A stretch of DNA of 64,000 nt, taken from positions 3,906,001-3,970,000 of the forward strand of contig NZ_CP163512.1 in assembly GCF_041075285.1 (NCBI RefSeq), read 5' to 3'. This DNA is from Providencia rettgeri (GTDB lineage: Bacteria; Pseudomonadota; Gammaproteobacteria; Enterobacterales; Enterobacteriaceae). The notes beneath the pieces were generated by a model. It did no database searches and was not told where the DNA came from. It saw nothing but the letters and a program-made list of their open reading frames with translations. Position 1 is the first letter of the stretch; every line of letters begins with the position of its first letter. Below are positions 1 through 10,461 of the stretch, piece after piece. Both the position numbers and the translations under genes were made by a program.

Positions 1-1084
1 AGTCGCTTTTAGTCTGCTTTTGCTGAAGCAACTGTTTGATTGGAGCTTATCTTTTGACCTATCACTGCAAGAACCTATGATGTTGGCATTTTTTGCGACC
101 ATTGGCTTAAATGCTAACCTTGCGAGTTTGAAAGCAGGTGGTAAGGCTCTGTTTATTTTTATTTTTGTGGTTGTCGGCTTATTGCTTGTCCAGAACACGG
201 TGGGGATAGCTCTTGCTGAACTGCTAGGACTAGACCCATTAATGGGGTTACTTGCTGGTTCAATCACATTATCGGGTGGTCATGGTACTGGTGCTGCATG
301 GGGGAAAATTTTCTCTGAAAGTTACGGCTTCAAAAGTGCAACCGAAGTGGCCATGGCATGTGCAACATTTGGATTAGTCCTTGGTGGCTTGATTGGTGGC
401 CCTGTTGCACGTTACCTAACGCGAAATATTCCTACTCCAGGTACTTTGGACGACGATAAAGACGTTCCAACCGCGTTTGAAAAACCACAGTCAGGTCGCA
501 TGATCACATCAATGGTTTTGATTGAAACTATTGCGCTTATTGCTATTTGTTTACTTATCGGTAACTACCTTTCTGCGTTATTATCGGAAACGATTTTTGC
601 TTTACCGAAATTTGTTTGCGTTCTTTTTGTCGGCGTGATCCTCAGTAATGGCTTATCCATACTGGGCTTTTATCGGGTGTTTGACCGAGCGGTTTCCGTA
701 TTAGGTAATGTCAGTTTGTCACTGTTTTTAGCCATGGCATTAATGAGCCTAAAATTATGGGAGTTAGCATCGTTAGCCATCCCAATGATTGTTATCCTTG
801 CGGTACAAGCGTGCGTGATGGCAGGATATGCTATCTTTGTTACCTTCCGAATAATGGGTAAAAACTACGATGCAGCTATTTTAGCGGCGGGTCACTGTGG
901 TTTTGGTCTAGGAGCGACACCAACAGCGATTGCAAACATGCAAGCGGTGACAGATAGATTGGGGCCATCTCACTTAGCATTCTTAGTTGTGCCAATGGTG
1001 GGGGCATTCTTTATTGATATTGTGAATGCCATTGTCATTAAATTGTATTTGATGCTCCCCGTTTTCCCAACAATTACGGGATAA
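1..1084 (+). CDS. gltS: Sodium/glutamate symporter GltS (5' truncated by window edge)
   Basis: Inner-membrane carrier that imports L-glutamate with sodium. The frame is open from base 2 with no initiator inside the window. About 360 residues are visible, against roughly 400 for the family, so about 40 N-terminal residues lie upstream; the TTG at 20 is not the real start. The protein is almost entirely hydrophobic segments. It carries two related glycine-rich loops, GSITLSGGHGTGAAWG in the first half and AAGHCGFGLGATPTAIANM near the end, which are the pore-loop signatures of the family's inverted repeat. A hairpin terminator follows, and recG converges from the other strand. Confidence 0.95.
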   Translation, partial: VAFSLLLLKQLFDWSLSFDLSLQEPMMLAFFATIGLNANLASLKAGGKALFIFIFVVVGLLLVQNTVGIALAELLGLDPLMGLLAGSITLSGGHGTGAAWGKIFSESYGFKSATEVAMACATFGLVLGGLIGGPVARYLTRNIPTPGTLDDDKDVPTAFEKPQSGRMITSMVLIETIALIAICLLIGNYLSALLSETIFALPKFVCVLFVGVILSNGLSILGFYRVFDRAVSVLGNVSLSLFLAMALMSLKLWELASLAIPMIVILAVQACVMAGYAIFVTFRIMGKNYDAAILAAGHCGFGLGATPTAIANMQAVTDRLGPSHLAFLVVPMVGAFFIDIVNAIVIKLYLMLPVFPTITG

Positions 1085-1117
1085 TTTATATTCTAATAGT
1101 TGATAGTAAAACAGGTG

Positions 1118-1150
1118 TTGCCGTGACAAGTTCACGGCAATTTTCGTTTT
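1118..1150 (+). terminator. Rho-independent terminator of gltS
   Basis: A perfect 9-bp stem, TTGCCGTGA (1118-1126) with TCACGGCAA (1132-1140) and a 5-nt loop, is followed by a T-rich run. It lies between the convergent gltS and recG. The T-run favours termination of the plus-strand transcript. Confidence 0.85.
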
Positions 1151-1164
1151 AACGGATGTGTTTT

Positions 1165-3246
1165 TTAAGCGTGACTATATTGTTCGCGCTCAGGGAGCCA
1201 GCGTTCAATAATTTGTTGGGCGTTATCCGGATAGTGTTGTTGGATATGGCGGGCAAGGCGTTGCACTTCTGGCAACATATACTGATCACGGAGTAAATCA
1301 GCGACTTTAAATTCGGCATTCCCTGTTTGTTTTGTGCCTAATAACTCCCCCGGACCGCGGATCTCAAGGTCCTTTTGGGCAATAACAAAACCATCATTGC
1401 TGTCTCGCAGAACTTGCAAACGTTGTTTGGCGGTATGTGTGAGAGGGGTTTTATATAAAAGGACACAATGGGACGCAATAGCCCCACGACCGACTCGTCC
1501 TCTTAACTGATGTAGTTGAGCAAGGCCCAAACGTTCGGGGTTATCAATAATCATCAAACTGGCATTTGGCACATCAACCCCGACTTCAATAACGGTGGTT
1601 GCCACGAGCAATTGAATTTCATTGTTTTTAAACGCTGCCATAATACTTTGCTTTTCTGCGGGTTTCATTCGACCATGGACTAGACCGACTTTAAGTTCGG
1701 GAAGTGCAAGTGCCAACTCTTCGCTCGTCACTTCAGCCGCTTGGGCTTCTAATAACTCGGAGTCTTCGATGAGTGTGCATACCCAATAAGCTTGGCGGCC
1801 TTCCTCTACGCAAGCTTGTCTTACGCGTTCAATAATATCACTGCGGCGTGTATCTGGAATGGCAACAGTGGTTATCGGCGTTCGTCCCGGTGGGAGCTCA
1901 TCAATAACGGAAGTGTCTAAATCGGCATAGGCAGTCATCGCCAATGTGCGTGGAATTGGCGTAGCGGTCATAATAAGTTGGTGAGGGTGGAAACCTTGCT
2001 GCTCCCCTTTTTCACGCAGAGCGAGGCGCTGGTGAACGCCAAAACGGTGTTGCTCATCAATAATCACTAAACCTAAGGCATTGAACTTCACTTGTTCTTG
2101 GAAAATAGCATGGGTACCAACCACCATAGATACCTCACCGTTTGCAATCGCTTCTTGCTGTTGCTCACGGGCTTTCCCTTTTTGCTTGCCAGCCAGCCAG
2201 CCAACATTGATACCTAAAGGCTCAAACCATTGTTTAAAGGTATTTGCATGTTGTTCCGCTAAAATTTCAGTCGGTGCCATTAAGGCGACTTGTTTACCAT
2301 TTTCGATGGCACATATTGCGGCTAATGCGGCAACAAGGGTTTTTCCTGATCCCACATCCCCTTGAATTAAGCGCATCATTGGCGCGTCTTTAGCAAGATC
2401 ACTCTCAATTTCCGCCACAACACGGTTTTGTGCATTAGTGGGTGAGAAAGGGAGCTGCGCAAGTAACCGTGATTTGAGTTGGCCACTCGGGGTTAGCCGC
2501 TGTGCATATAAACGTTCATTACCAGCACGGATGGCTAACATACTTAAGTGGTGAGCCAGTAACTCTTCAAGTATTAAGCGTTTTTGTGCTGGGTGATGGC
2601 CTTTTTCTAACTCACTGAGTGCAACATTTGGGGGCGGGTTATGAAGTAGCCGTATCGCATCTGGGAGGCTGATCATGCCTCGGCTAAGCTCTTCAGGGAG
2701 TAGTTCTTGAATTTTACCGTTATCAAGCATGACAAGCGCTTGATCTATTATTTTACGCAACGTAGCTTGACGAACCCCTTCGGTGGTGGGATAAACAGGG
2801 GTCAGGTTTTCTTGTAACGCAATACTGGCAGTATCTTGTGATACTTTATATTCAGGGTGAATAATCTCAGGGCCTGTATTGCCACGGCGAATTTCACCGT
2901 ATGCGGTCACTTGTCGGCCTTCCGCTAAGCTGTTTTTCATCGCTGCCGAAAAGTTAAAAAAGCGCAGTGTTAGGTTGCCTGTCCCATCAGTTATCAGGCA
3001 GGTCATCATACGTTTTCGACCGAAAACCACTTTTGTTTGGAGTACTTCGCCTGTGATAGTTGCAGTGGTTCCGGGGAGCAAATCTTTGATTTGATATAAG
3101 CGGGTATGGTCTTCGTAACGAAGTGGAAAATGAAGAAGTAGGTCTTGAACGGTGTTCAAACCGATTTTACGCATTTTTTCTGACTGGCTTGCACCAACTC
3201 CGTGCAGTGCGGTCAGTGAAATGGTATCAAGTAACCTATGACTCAT
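1165..3246 (-). CDS. recG: ATP-dependent DNA helicase RecG
   Basis: Branch-migrating helicase that remodels stalled replication forks and Holliday junctions. It is 693 residues, the usual RecG length. An N-terminal wedge/OB region (about 60-150) precedes two helicase lobes. Walker A GDVGSGKT is at 296-303, the DEQH box at 397-400, followed by MTATPIPRTLAMT and the C-terminal motif QLRGRVGRG. It is the last gene of the minus-strand run rpoZ-spoT-trmH-recG, with a 15-bp gap after trmH, the same order as in E. coli. Confidence 0.97.
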   Translation of the reverse strand: MSHRLLDTISLTALHGVGASQSEKMRKIGLNTVQDLLLHFPLRYEDHTRLYQIKDLLPGTTATITGEVLQTKVVFGRKRMMTCLITDGTGNLTLRFFNFSAAMKNSLAEGRQVTAYGEIRRGNTGPEIIHPEYKVSQDTASIALQENLTPVYPTTEGVRQATLRKIIDQALVMLDNGKIQELLPEELSRGMISLPDAIRLLHNPPPNVALSELEKGHHPAQKRLILEELLAHHLSMLAIRAGNERLYAQRLTPSGQLKSRLLAQLPFSPTNAQNRVVAEIESDLAKDAPMMRLIQGDVGSGKTLVAALAAICAIENGKQVALMAPTEILAEQHANTFKQWFEPLGINVGWLAGKQKGKAREQQQEAIANGEVSMVVGTHAIFQEQVKFNALGLVIIDEQHRFGVHQRLALREKGEQQGFHPHQLIMTATPIPRTLAMTAYADLDTSVIDELPPGRTPITTVAIPDTRRSDIIERVRQACVEEGRQAYWVCTLIEDSELLEAQAAEVTSEELALALPELKVGLVHGRMKPAEKQSIMAAFKNNEIQLLVATTVIEVGVDVPNASLMIIDNPERLGLAQLHQLRGRVGRGAIASHCVLLYKTPLTHTAKQRLQVLRDSNDGFVIAQKDLEIRGPGELLGTKQTGNAEFKVADLLRDQYMLPEVQRLARHIQQHYPDNAQQIIERWLPEREQYSHA

Positions 3247-3261
3247 GTTAGTTCCTTTTCA

Positions 3262-3975
3262 TTAACCAAATTGTTGTCTTTTCATTTTTTCGGTTAGCTG
3301 CATTTGCGCCCACCAATCATCAGTGGCTTCAATTTGCCCTTGTGAGTTGATAAATGGGCGTGATAATCCTTTGCGCTTAGCCACTTCGGCTAACACAGGG
3401 TAACCCCCTTCAAATAGCCACTCTTGCTGTTCTTGTACAGATAAAATGCTGTGTTTACGGTCGTACATTCCTGCTAGCTGCCGTTGCCTTTGCGCTTCAT
3501 ATAATATTAAGGCAGAGGCGACAGAAACATTCAACGATTGAACCATACCTGCCATTGGAATGATGATGTGCTTATCTGCCAGCGCAAGTGCTGTTTGTGA
3601 AATCCCCGTTTTCTCATGTCCCATCATAATACAAGTTGGTCGGGTATAATCAATCTCACGAAAATCAACAGCATGTTCAGATAAGTTTGTCGCTAAGATC
3701 TGCATATTTTGCGATTTAATGTGTGCAATAGCGTCTTGAGTTGACTGATGGGAGATAACTTTTACCCAACTGTTACTGCCAGCGGCGGAAGAGACAGATA
3801 ATTTAACCTGTTGGTCAGGCCAAATAGCGTGAATTTGCTGAATGCCTACGGCATCGGCACTGCGGACTATTGCCGACACATTGTGAGGTTTATGGATTTC
3901 TTCCAAACAAATTGTGAGATCTGGCTGCCGCATCGCCATCATTTGGCAAATGCGGCGGTAGCGGCGTTCATTCAT
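3262..3975 (-). CDS. trmH: tRNA (guanosine(18)-2'-O)-methyltransferase TrmH
   Basis: SPOUT-family enzyme that methylates the 2'-OH of G18 in the tRNA D-loop using S-adenosylmethionine. It is 237 residues, slightly longer than the E. coli protein. The three SpoU motifs are visible: the N-terminal VSAIVRSADAVGI with the catalytic-type Arg, MGHEKTGIS in the middle, and MVQSLNVSVASALILYEA forming the cofactor-binding knot. It begins 5 bp after the spoT stop codon and is likely co-transcribed with it. Confidence 0.95.
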   Translation of the reverse strand: MNERRYRRICQMMAMRQPDLTICLEEIHKPHNVSAIVRSADAVGIQQIHAIWPDQQVKLSVSSAAGSNSWVKVISHQSTQDAIAHIKSQNMQILATNLSEHAVDFREIDYTRPTCIMMGHEKTGISQTALALADKHIIIPMAGMVQSLNVSVASALILYEAQRQRQLAGMYDRKHSILSVQEQQEWLFEGGYPVLAEVAKRKGLSRPFINSQGQIEATDDWWAQMQLTEKMKRQQFG

Positions 3976-3980
3976 AGTTG

Positions 3981-6098
3981 TTAGTTACGGTTTCGGCTTA
4001 CTCGTAGAACATCAGGCATGATACGTATTTTACGCATCACGTTCGCCAGTTGAACACGGTTTTTGGTAGTCAGACGGATGAAAGCACAATAGACGCGACC
4101 ATCTTTCTCTTCAGTATTCATGCTCTGAATGCTTGAGTTGGCATCATTAATTGCAGCTGTAAGGTTTGCTAGCGCGCCTTGATGGTTAATCATGTCTACC
4201 TTAATTTCAGCAATGAAATCGGTATCGGTTTCGTTATCCCATTCAACCGCCATAAATTTGTCAGGTTCTTTTTGGTAGCCACGAATATTACGGCAAGATT
4301 CATGGTGGATAACCAACCCTTTACCTGGGCTAATGTGAGCCACAATCGGGTCACCAGGAATTGGGCGACAACATTTTGCAAAGGTGATTAAAACACCGTC
4401 AGCACCTTTGATGGAAAGCTTATTGCGGCTCTCAATGACAGCTTGATCTTCAGGGGTACTTTGCGGATTATTTTGCAAATTACGTGCGACGACAACACTC
4501 ATTGCATTACCTAAGCCAATTTCCGCGAGTAGGTCATCAATTGTGTTGAGTTTCATGCGTGCCAGTTCAGCATCGATATTACTTTGTGGAATATCGGACA
4601 GTTTATTTCCAGCTCCTAACGCATGGTTAAGCAGTCGACGACCAAGATTAATTGAGTCTTCTCGTTTTAGATTCTTCAGCAACTGACGAATTTTAGCGCG
4701 CGCTTTTGAGCTGACGACAAAATTAAGCCAAGCAGCGTTCGGACGCGCCCCTGGTGCAGTAATGATTTCAACAGTTTGACCACTCGTTAATGATTGAGAG
4801 AGTGGATACGGTTGGCGGTCAACACGTGCACCAACACAGGCATGGCCAATATCAGTATGCACCGCATAAGCGAAATCAACAGGGGTGGCACCAGTGGGTA
4901 ATTCGACAATACGGCCTTCAGGCGTGAAAACGTAAATTTCATCAGGGAATAAGTCTGATTTCACGCTTTCGATAAATTCGAATGAACTACCTGCACTTTG
5001 CTGCAACTCAAGTAGACTTTGCATCCAACGTTGGGCTCTGACTTGTGCTGTGGTACCTTGTTCACCTTGCTCTTTATAGGCCCAGTGTGCCGCAACCCCC
5101 ATTTCTGCCATTTGGTCCATATCTTCTGTGCGAATTTGGACTTCAACGGGAACACCATGTGGCCCAATTAAGGAGGTATGCAGGGATTGATAGCCGTTGG
5201 CTTTAGGGATGGCGATATAGTCTTTGATGCGTCCTGGGCGTGGTTTGTACAAGCCATGCATCTGGCCTAAAACACGGTAACAAGTATCCACATCTTTAAC
5301 GATGACCCTAAAAGCATAGATATCCATGATGGAATGGAAACGTTGCTCTTTTTGGTGCATCTTGCGGTAGATTGAATATAGGTGTTTTTCCCGACCGCTG
5401 ACACGACAGGGAACCCCGGCTTCAGTGAGCCGACCGTCAATTTCAGAGAGGATTTTTTGGATCATCTCTTTACGGTTACCACGAGCCGCTTTAACGACTT
5501 CTTTGATAACGCGATAACGGTTAGGGTAAAGCGCCTCAAAACCGAGCTCTTCAAGCTCTGTTTTTATATGATGTATACCCAGCCGATGTGCAAGTGGACT
5601 ATAAATTTCAAGGGTCTCACGAGCTATACGACGACGCTTATCTGGCCGTAATGAGCCGAGCGTGCGCATGTTGTGGGTGCGGTCTGCCAGTTTGATCAAA
5701 ATGACGCGAATGTCTTTAACCATCGCCATAATCATTTTGCGGAAGTTTTCTGCTTGAGCTTCTTTTTTGTCGCGAAAGTTTAGCTTATCGAGTTTGGAAA
5801 CACCTTCGACGAGACCTGCGACGGTTGTCCCAAACAGTTCTTCTATGTCTTGAAATGTTGCTGGAGTATCCTCAATCACGTCATGAAGTAGCGCAGCCAT
5901 CAGTGTTTCATGATCCAGACGCATCTCAGCAAGAATGCAAGCAACAGCTACAGGGTGAGTAATATAAGGCTCACCACTTGAACGGGTCTGTCCTTCATGG
6001 GCATCCCGTGCGACAACATAGGCTTGTTTCAGTAATTCAATTTGCTCCTTAGGGAGGTACTTTTGAATAACTAAATTAAGGCTCTCAAACAGATACAA
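3981..6098 (-). CDS. spoT: Bifunctional (p)ppGpp synthetase/hydrolase SpoT
   Basis: Controls the alarmone (p)ppGpp in starvation. It is 705 residues with the full RelA/SpoT layout. The N-terminal HD hydrolase domain has its His-Asp pair at 72-73 (LLHDVIED) and ADRTHNMRTL further on. The synthetase domain contains GRIKDYIAIPKANGYQSLHT. A TGS domain follows (around 385-450, VFTPEGRIVELPTGATPVDF), and a C-terminal ACT domain. The intact HD motif indicates that hydrolase activity is kept, as expected for SpoT rather than RelA. It lies 19 bp downstream of rpoZ. Confidence 0.97.
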   Translation of the reverse strand: MYLFESLNLVIQKYLPKEQIELLKQAYVVARDAHEGQTRSSGEPYITHPVAVACILAEMRLDHETLMAALLHDVIEDTPATFQDIEELFGTTVAGLVEGVSKLDKLNFRDKKEAQAENFRKMIMAMVKDIRVILIKLADRTHNMRTLGSLRPDKRRRIARETLEIYSPLAHRLGIHHIKTELEELGFEALYPNRYRVIKEVVKAARGNRKEMIQKILSEIDGRLTEAGVPCRVSGREKHLYSIYRKMHQKEQRFHSIMDIYAFRVIVKDVDTCYRVLGQMHGLYKPRPGRIKDYIAIPKANGYQSLHTSLIGPHGVPVEVQIRTEDMDQMAEMGVAAHWAYKEQGEQGTTAQVRAQRWMQSLLELQQSAGSSFEFIESVKSDLFPDEIYVFTPEGRIVELPTGATPVDFAYAVHTDIGHACVGARVDRQPYPLSQSLTSGQTVEIITAPGARPNAAWLNFVVSSKARAKIRQLLKNLKREDSINLGRRLLNHALGAGNKLSDIPQSNIDAELARMKLNTIDDLLAEIGLGNAMSVVVARNLQNNPQSTPEDQAVIESRNKLSIKGADGVLITFAKCCRPIPGDPIVAHISPGKGLVIHHESCRNIRGYQKEPDKFMAVEWDNETDTDFIAEIKVDMINHQGALANLTAAINDANSSIQSMNTEEKDGRVYCAFIRLTTKNRVQLANVMRKIRIMPDVLRVSRNRN

Positions 6099-6117
6099 GG
6101 CAGACCCACCTTAGTAA

Positions 6118-6393
6118 TTAGCGACGACCTTCAGCGATTGCAGAAACAGCTTGCATCTCTGCGGCTTCTTGCTCTTGCTGTTCTTGGCGTTCACGCACAT
6201 CCAAAATGTGACCGTTAATTAAACCTTCTTCCACTTCACGTAGTGCGATAACGGTATATTTATCGTTTTCTTCAGGAACTAAAGGATCTTTTCCACCGGT
6301 TTGTAACTGGCGAGCTCTGCGCGCTGCAACCAATACGAGGTCAAAGCGGTTACCAATTTTTTCTACTGCGTCTTGAACAGTTACGCGTGCCAT
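6118..6393 (-). CDS. rpoZ: RNA polymerase omega subunit RpoZ
   Basis: Small RNA polymerase subunit that helps fold beta-prime and forms part of a ppGpp-binding site. It is 91 residues, the normal length. The conserved N-terminal block ([20 protein letters not shown], then [10 protein letters not shown]) and [17 protein letters not shown] are clear, followed by a variable Gln/Glu-rich tail. It heads the minus-strand run with spoT directly behind it, so the omega subunit and the ppGpp enzyme are co-expressed. Confidence 0.97.
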   Translation of the reverse strand: MARVTVQDAVEKIGNRFDLVLVAARRARQLQTGGKDPLVPEENDKYTVIALREVEEGLINGHILDVRERQEQQEQEAAEMQAVSAIAEGRR

Positions 6394-6450
6394 AAGTGTG
6401 CTACTCCAAAAGAAATAAAAAAATGACCTGATATGATACTGAAACTATTC

Positions 6451-7098
<648 letters not shown>

Positions 7099-7433
7099 TT
7101 AAACATAAAAGATGGTGATAAACCCCACATAGTATACACATACTTCTATCAACATGCAGCGATATCAATAAAACATGAATGGTAGAGAATAGAAATTTGA
7201 TCTATGAGCAATTTGCGATCAGCTTCCAGAAATTAATTGTTTATTCCTGTAAATCACATTTGCCTTGCGAAGCTTTTCGCAAAAAAACATATTTTGCAGT
7301 GAAAGTTAAGCGGATTACTTTCATGCTTAAAGATAGAAAACACATTCAGAGGTATGGAGTCATTAATCACTTACAATGAACTGTACTCATAAGGAATTGT
7401 TATGGTCTATTTTATGGATAAATTGAGAGACAA

Positions 7434-7481
7434 CTTAACCTTTTTTAGCGGTAAAAATCAGCAGCAAAGATACACAGCCCC
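7434..7481 (-). repeat. Degenerate end of the GGGGCTG-type MITE-like repeat (copy A)
   Basis: On the minus strand this 48-bp segment starts GGGGCTGTGTATCTTTGCTG and ends in AGGTTAAG. By eye it matches 60950-60997 at all but two positions and closely matches the left end of the complete element at 18537. No second end or TA flank is seen, so this is a fragment. It abuts the remains of ligB and supplies part of an accidental 50-codon reading frame (7402-7554). Confidence 0.7.
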
Positions 7482-7790
7482 GAGTCATAGCCGACTGAGT
7501 AATGAAACTTATGGCCAATTAGGGCATCAATGGCAATCTTTACGTCGATGTTAGCAACTCTTTGAAGTGCTACCAGAGGCGGTGTAGCCTAAAACGTACA
7601 TCTTGTTAAATCCCCAGATTCTTATGTAGGACTAAAAAGTTAACAGAATCTAGGGATTATGATTGAGTCGGTTTACATCGTGAAATATGGCTACAACCTA
7701 AAGTGGATGGCGTGGCGCTCAGTCTCGTCTATCTCAATGGTAAACGGGTTTTTATTTAGGCATGGTCAATTGGCTCAACAAGAGGGGCAA
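7482..7790 (+). pseudogene. ligB: Remnant of DNA ligase LigB gene
   Basis: Two short blocks in different plus-strand frames resemble the LigB N-terminal half. 7493-7551 encodes RLSNETYGQLGHQWQSLRRC, comparable to the E. coli stretch around VYDQLSARLTQWQRC. 7673-7756 encodes [19 protein letters not shown], comparable to [20 protein letters not shown], which contains the active-site Lys motif KVDG. Stops at 7552 and 7757 and a frame change between the blocks show the gene is dead. The adenylation and later domains are deleted. The position between gmk and yicG, opposite to gmk, matches ligB in E. coli. Confidence 0.7.
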
Positions 7791-8420
7791 TTAATCTTGG
7801 TTTTCATAGTTGAATATGGGTAATCCAAGTCTGTAGCGAATTGCAATTAAGCGCGCACTTAGCCCAACGACGAGGGTTATAATAACAACAATATCTTGCG
7901 GGAGTGGGGTTTGCAATAAGCCAATATAGATCCACGCGGCGGCAAAAGAGACCCCTGCATAGACTTCTTTTTGGAAAACTAGAGGGATAGTATTACATAG
8001 CATGTCTCTGAGAACACCACCAAAGACACCTGTAATAACAGCAGCAATTGCCGCAATAATAGGGCTATAATTCATATCGAGAGCAATTTGAGCACCAAGG
8101 ATAGAAAACACAATTAACCCGATGGCATCTAAAATAAGAAACAGCCGACGTAAGTGTTTCATCATCGGTGCTATCCAGATAGTCACGACAGCAGCGCCAG
8201 CAACAGTTAGGATATATTCAGGGTGTGCGACCCAGCCTAACGGGTAGTGCCCAAGTAAGATATCACGTACTGAACCACCGCCAATAGCAGTTGCTGAGGC
8301 AATAATAATAACACCGAAGACATCCATTTTACGTCTACCGGCAGCAAGGGCTCCTGTCATCGCTTCAGCGGTGATACCAATAATATAAAGCACACTTAAT
8401 AACATAATGGTTTTATTCAA
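7791..8420 (-). CDS. yicG: Trimeric intracellular cation channel (TRIC/UPF0126) family protein YicG
   Basis: Inner-membrane protein of 209 residues with about seven hydrophobic segments. It shows the internal duplication of this family: [11 protein letters not shown] near residue 48 and [10 protein letters not shown] near residue 135 are the paired glycine/arginine motifs. Prokaryotic TRIC homologues form potassium-permeable trimers; the role in enterics is poorly defined. It lies downstream of gmk/ligB as in E. coli. The ATG at 8420 begins [13 protein letters not shown], which runs straight into the first membrane segment. Confidence 0.85.
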   Translation of the reverse strand: MNKTIMLLSVLYIIGITAEAMTGALAAGRRKMDVFGVIIIASATAIGGGSVRDILLGHYPLGWVAHPEYILTVAGAAVVTIWIAPMMKHLRRLFLILDAIGLIVFSILGAQIALDMNYSPIIAAIAAVITGVFGGVLRDMLCNTIPLVFQKEVYAGVSFAAAWIYIGLLQTPLPQDIVVIITLVVGLSARLIAIRYRLGLPIFNYENQD

Positions 8421-8548
8421 TGCTAAGGTTATTGCTAAAGGGTAATATTACTTTAGTAATATCTCGACTGAGATTTTCTAGTATCAGGAAAAATAGATTA
8501 GTTAAAGTAATCCGATAGCTATATTAAATGATGTGAAAGGATAACAGA

Positions 8549-9856
8549 TTGAACAATAAATTACCTTATAAAGAAACACGTTTAACGAATGATAAGCGTA
8601 GCCATCAACTTACTAACATTAATGTATGGACACCTGATAGCCAGTGGATAGTTTATGATGTTCGTCCAAGTGGCAGTTCATTTACTGGATTATCAATAGA
8701 AAAAATTCATGTAAATACATTGCATGAGGTTGAAATTTACCGAGCTGAACATGGTGCTCACGTTGGTGTTGTCACCGTAAGCTCACAGCAACCTCCTCAG
8801 TATGCCTTTATTCATGGTCCAGAATACCCTGACGAACAATGGCATTATGACTTTCACCATCGTCGCGGTGTGTATGTTAATGATGATCAATTAAATGTTG
8901 CTCACTCTATTGATGCGATGTGTATTTCACCACCTTATATTGCTGGTGCTCTTAGGGGAGGGACGCATGTTCATGTATATAGCCCAGATGGTAAATGGCT
9001 AAGTTTTACTTACAATGACCATGTGATGCATGAATTAGATGCTAAGTTAGATCAACGAAATGTTGCTATTGCTGTACCTGCTGGCGTGGTAAATATTGAG
9101 CCGAAAAAGCATGAACGTGAATATAATGGTGACTATTTTTGTTGTGTTGTGACTGAAACAGCAGTGGAACCTAAGCCTGATAGTGATGAAATTAGCCGTG
9201 CATATGAAGAAGGATGGGTCGGGCAACGCGGTTACCAAAAACAGGATGGACAATGGCAAGAAAGGGCACTTGTTTTTATTGGGGATACACATGCTTTGAA
9301 TGGAACAGTCGTTCCTGAAGTTTTTATCGTGGATTTACCTGCACAACCTGAAGATTGCATGATCGCAGGAGAAAAACCACTGCAAGGTACGCAATCTTGT
9401 CTGCCTGCACCACCAAAAGGTGTTTACCAAAAGCGTCTTACTTATACTCACCAACGTAAATATCCTGGTTTAGCAAAACAGCCTAGGCATTGGCTTCGTA
9501 CTTCACCTGACGGTAAATCCATTGCTTGTTTGATGCATGATGATGTTGGCAATGTGCAACTGTGGTTAGTTGATATTTTAACAGGGGCGTTAAACCAAAT
9601 TACGCATGGTGATTTTTCGATACAATCTGCGTTTAATTGGGATAGTAAAGGTGAACATATCTGCTTTGTTTATGATAATAGCGTGACTATTTGCCATATC
9701 GCGACTCAAACATTAACGAGATTAACTGAGCGAACGGAACAAGCTCCTGTCGCTGATGCAGTCGTATTTTCACCGAATGACAAACTTATTGCATTTATGC
9801 GAGATATTGATGGTTTTAGGCAACTTTATATCGTAGAGACAGGGCTATCTTGTTAG
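8549..9856 (+). CDS. yidR: DUF3748 beta-propeller-like protein YidR
   Basis: Protein of 435 residues close to E. coli YidR (about 415). It has WD40/TolB-like repeats such as NVWTPDSQWIVYDVRPSGSS, HHRRGVYV, SPDGKWLSFTYNDHVMHELD, TSPDGKSIACLMHDD and VFSPNDKLIAFMRD. These suggest a beta-propeller, but no function is established. Translation appears to start at TTG 8549, preceded by AAAGGA about 7 nt upstream, as no in-frame ATG lies near the conserved start. It is divergent from yicG and is followed by a terminator. Confidence 0.85.
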   Translation: MNNKLPYKETRLTNDKRSHQLTNINVWTPDSQWIVYDVRPSGSSFTGLSIEKIHVNTLHEVEIYRAEHGAHVGVVTVSSQQPPQYAFIHGPEYPDEQWHYDFHHRRGVYVNDDQLNVAHSIDAMCISPPYIAGALRGGTHVHVYSPDGKWLSFTYNDHVMHELDAKLDQRNVAIAVPAGVVNIEPKKHEREYNGDYFCCVVTETAVEPKPDSDEISRAYEEGWVGQRGYQKQDGQWQERALVFIGDTHALNGTVVPEVFIVDLPAQPEDCMIAGEKPLQGTQSCLPAPPKGVYQKRLTYTHQRKYPGLAKQPRHWLRTSPDGKSIACLMHDDVGNVQLWLVDILTGALNQITHGDFSIQSAFNWDSKGEHICFVYDNSVTICHIATQTLTRLTERTEQAPVADAVVFSPNDKLIAFMRDIDGFRQLYIVETGLSC

Positions 9857-9882
9857 CATTTTATTGGCGATTAACTCTATTT

Positions 9883-9918
9883 ATGAATAAAAACAAGGCT
9901 GCAAGCCTTTTTATTCAT
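9883..9918 (+). terminator. Terminator after yidR
   Basis: AAGGCT (9895-9900), loop GCA and AGCCTT form the core, extended by AATGAATAAAA / TTTATTCATT arms. A T-run lies within the 3' arm. It lies 38 bp beyond the yidR stop codon. Confidence 0.75.
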
Positions 9919-10149
9919 TAATGGCTTTATTTTACTCTGAATAATATTCTGATTATTTTAATTTTTAACAATAAAATTTTAAAATTGGGATATTTAATAT
10001 AGGGGCATTTTAGTTAAGTTGTGGTTGTATATTGTTTTTTCAAAATAGAATAATAAGAATATGTGAAATTAATAAATAGAAAATAACTAAGGTGCTAATT
10101 ATTCAACTTTTAAATTAGCGATTGAAATTTCCTTTTAATCTTAAAGGCA

Positions 10150-10461
10150 TTACTCTGCTTTTTCTGTTTTATCAATATCTTCTAGTCGTTTTTTAGGTGA
10201 GTCTTTTTTTCCATCATCACCCGATTTTGCATAATCTAAAGGGATTAAAAGTGTATCCATAACAACAGAAAATGGGAGGTCAAGAGCAAGGAGAGGCCTA
10301 ACTACCCAACCCGTCTCATCATCTTTAATCATTTTGATGCTATTTCTAGATCCTGGGTAATAGCCGTCGGAAGGACCTGCATGAGTCATAATACTTGAAC
10401 AACCGTTTAAAAATAATGGCGTGATAAGAACGAACAATTGTGCTGCATTTAAACTCGGCAT
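10150..10461 (-). CDS. yidQ: YceK/YidQ family lipoprotein
   Basis: Small envelope lipoprotein of 103 residues. The N-terminus has a hydrophobic stretch ending in the lipobox LNGC at about residue 21, followed by SS, which favours outer-membrane sorting. The family motif region GYYPGSRNSIKMI and ALDLPFSVVMDTLLIPLDY is clear, and a charged tail follows. In E. coli yidQ lies between yidR and ibpA. Here the yidR neighbour is kept, but no ibpA or ibpB follows. Function is unknown. Confidence 0.85.
   Translation of the reverse strand: MPSLNAAQLFVLITPLFLNGCSSIMTHAGPSDGYYPGSRNSIKMIKDDETGWVVRPLLALDLPFSVVMDTLLIPLDYAKSGDDGKKDSPKKRLEDIDKTEKAE

Noticed and set aside
7179..7379. 66-codon plus-strand frame upstream of the ligB remnant
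   Set aside because: No ribosome site, no recognisable composition or homology, and it lies in the gmk promoter side.
7402..7554. 50-codon plus-strand frame that looked like a small protein
   Set aside because: It is a chimera of the repeat end and the first ligB remnant, ending in a stop inside LigB-like sequence.
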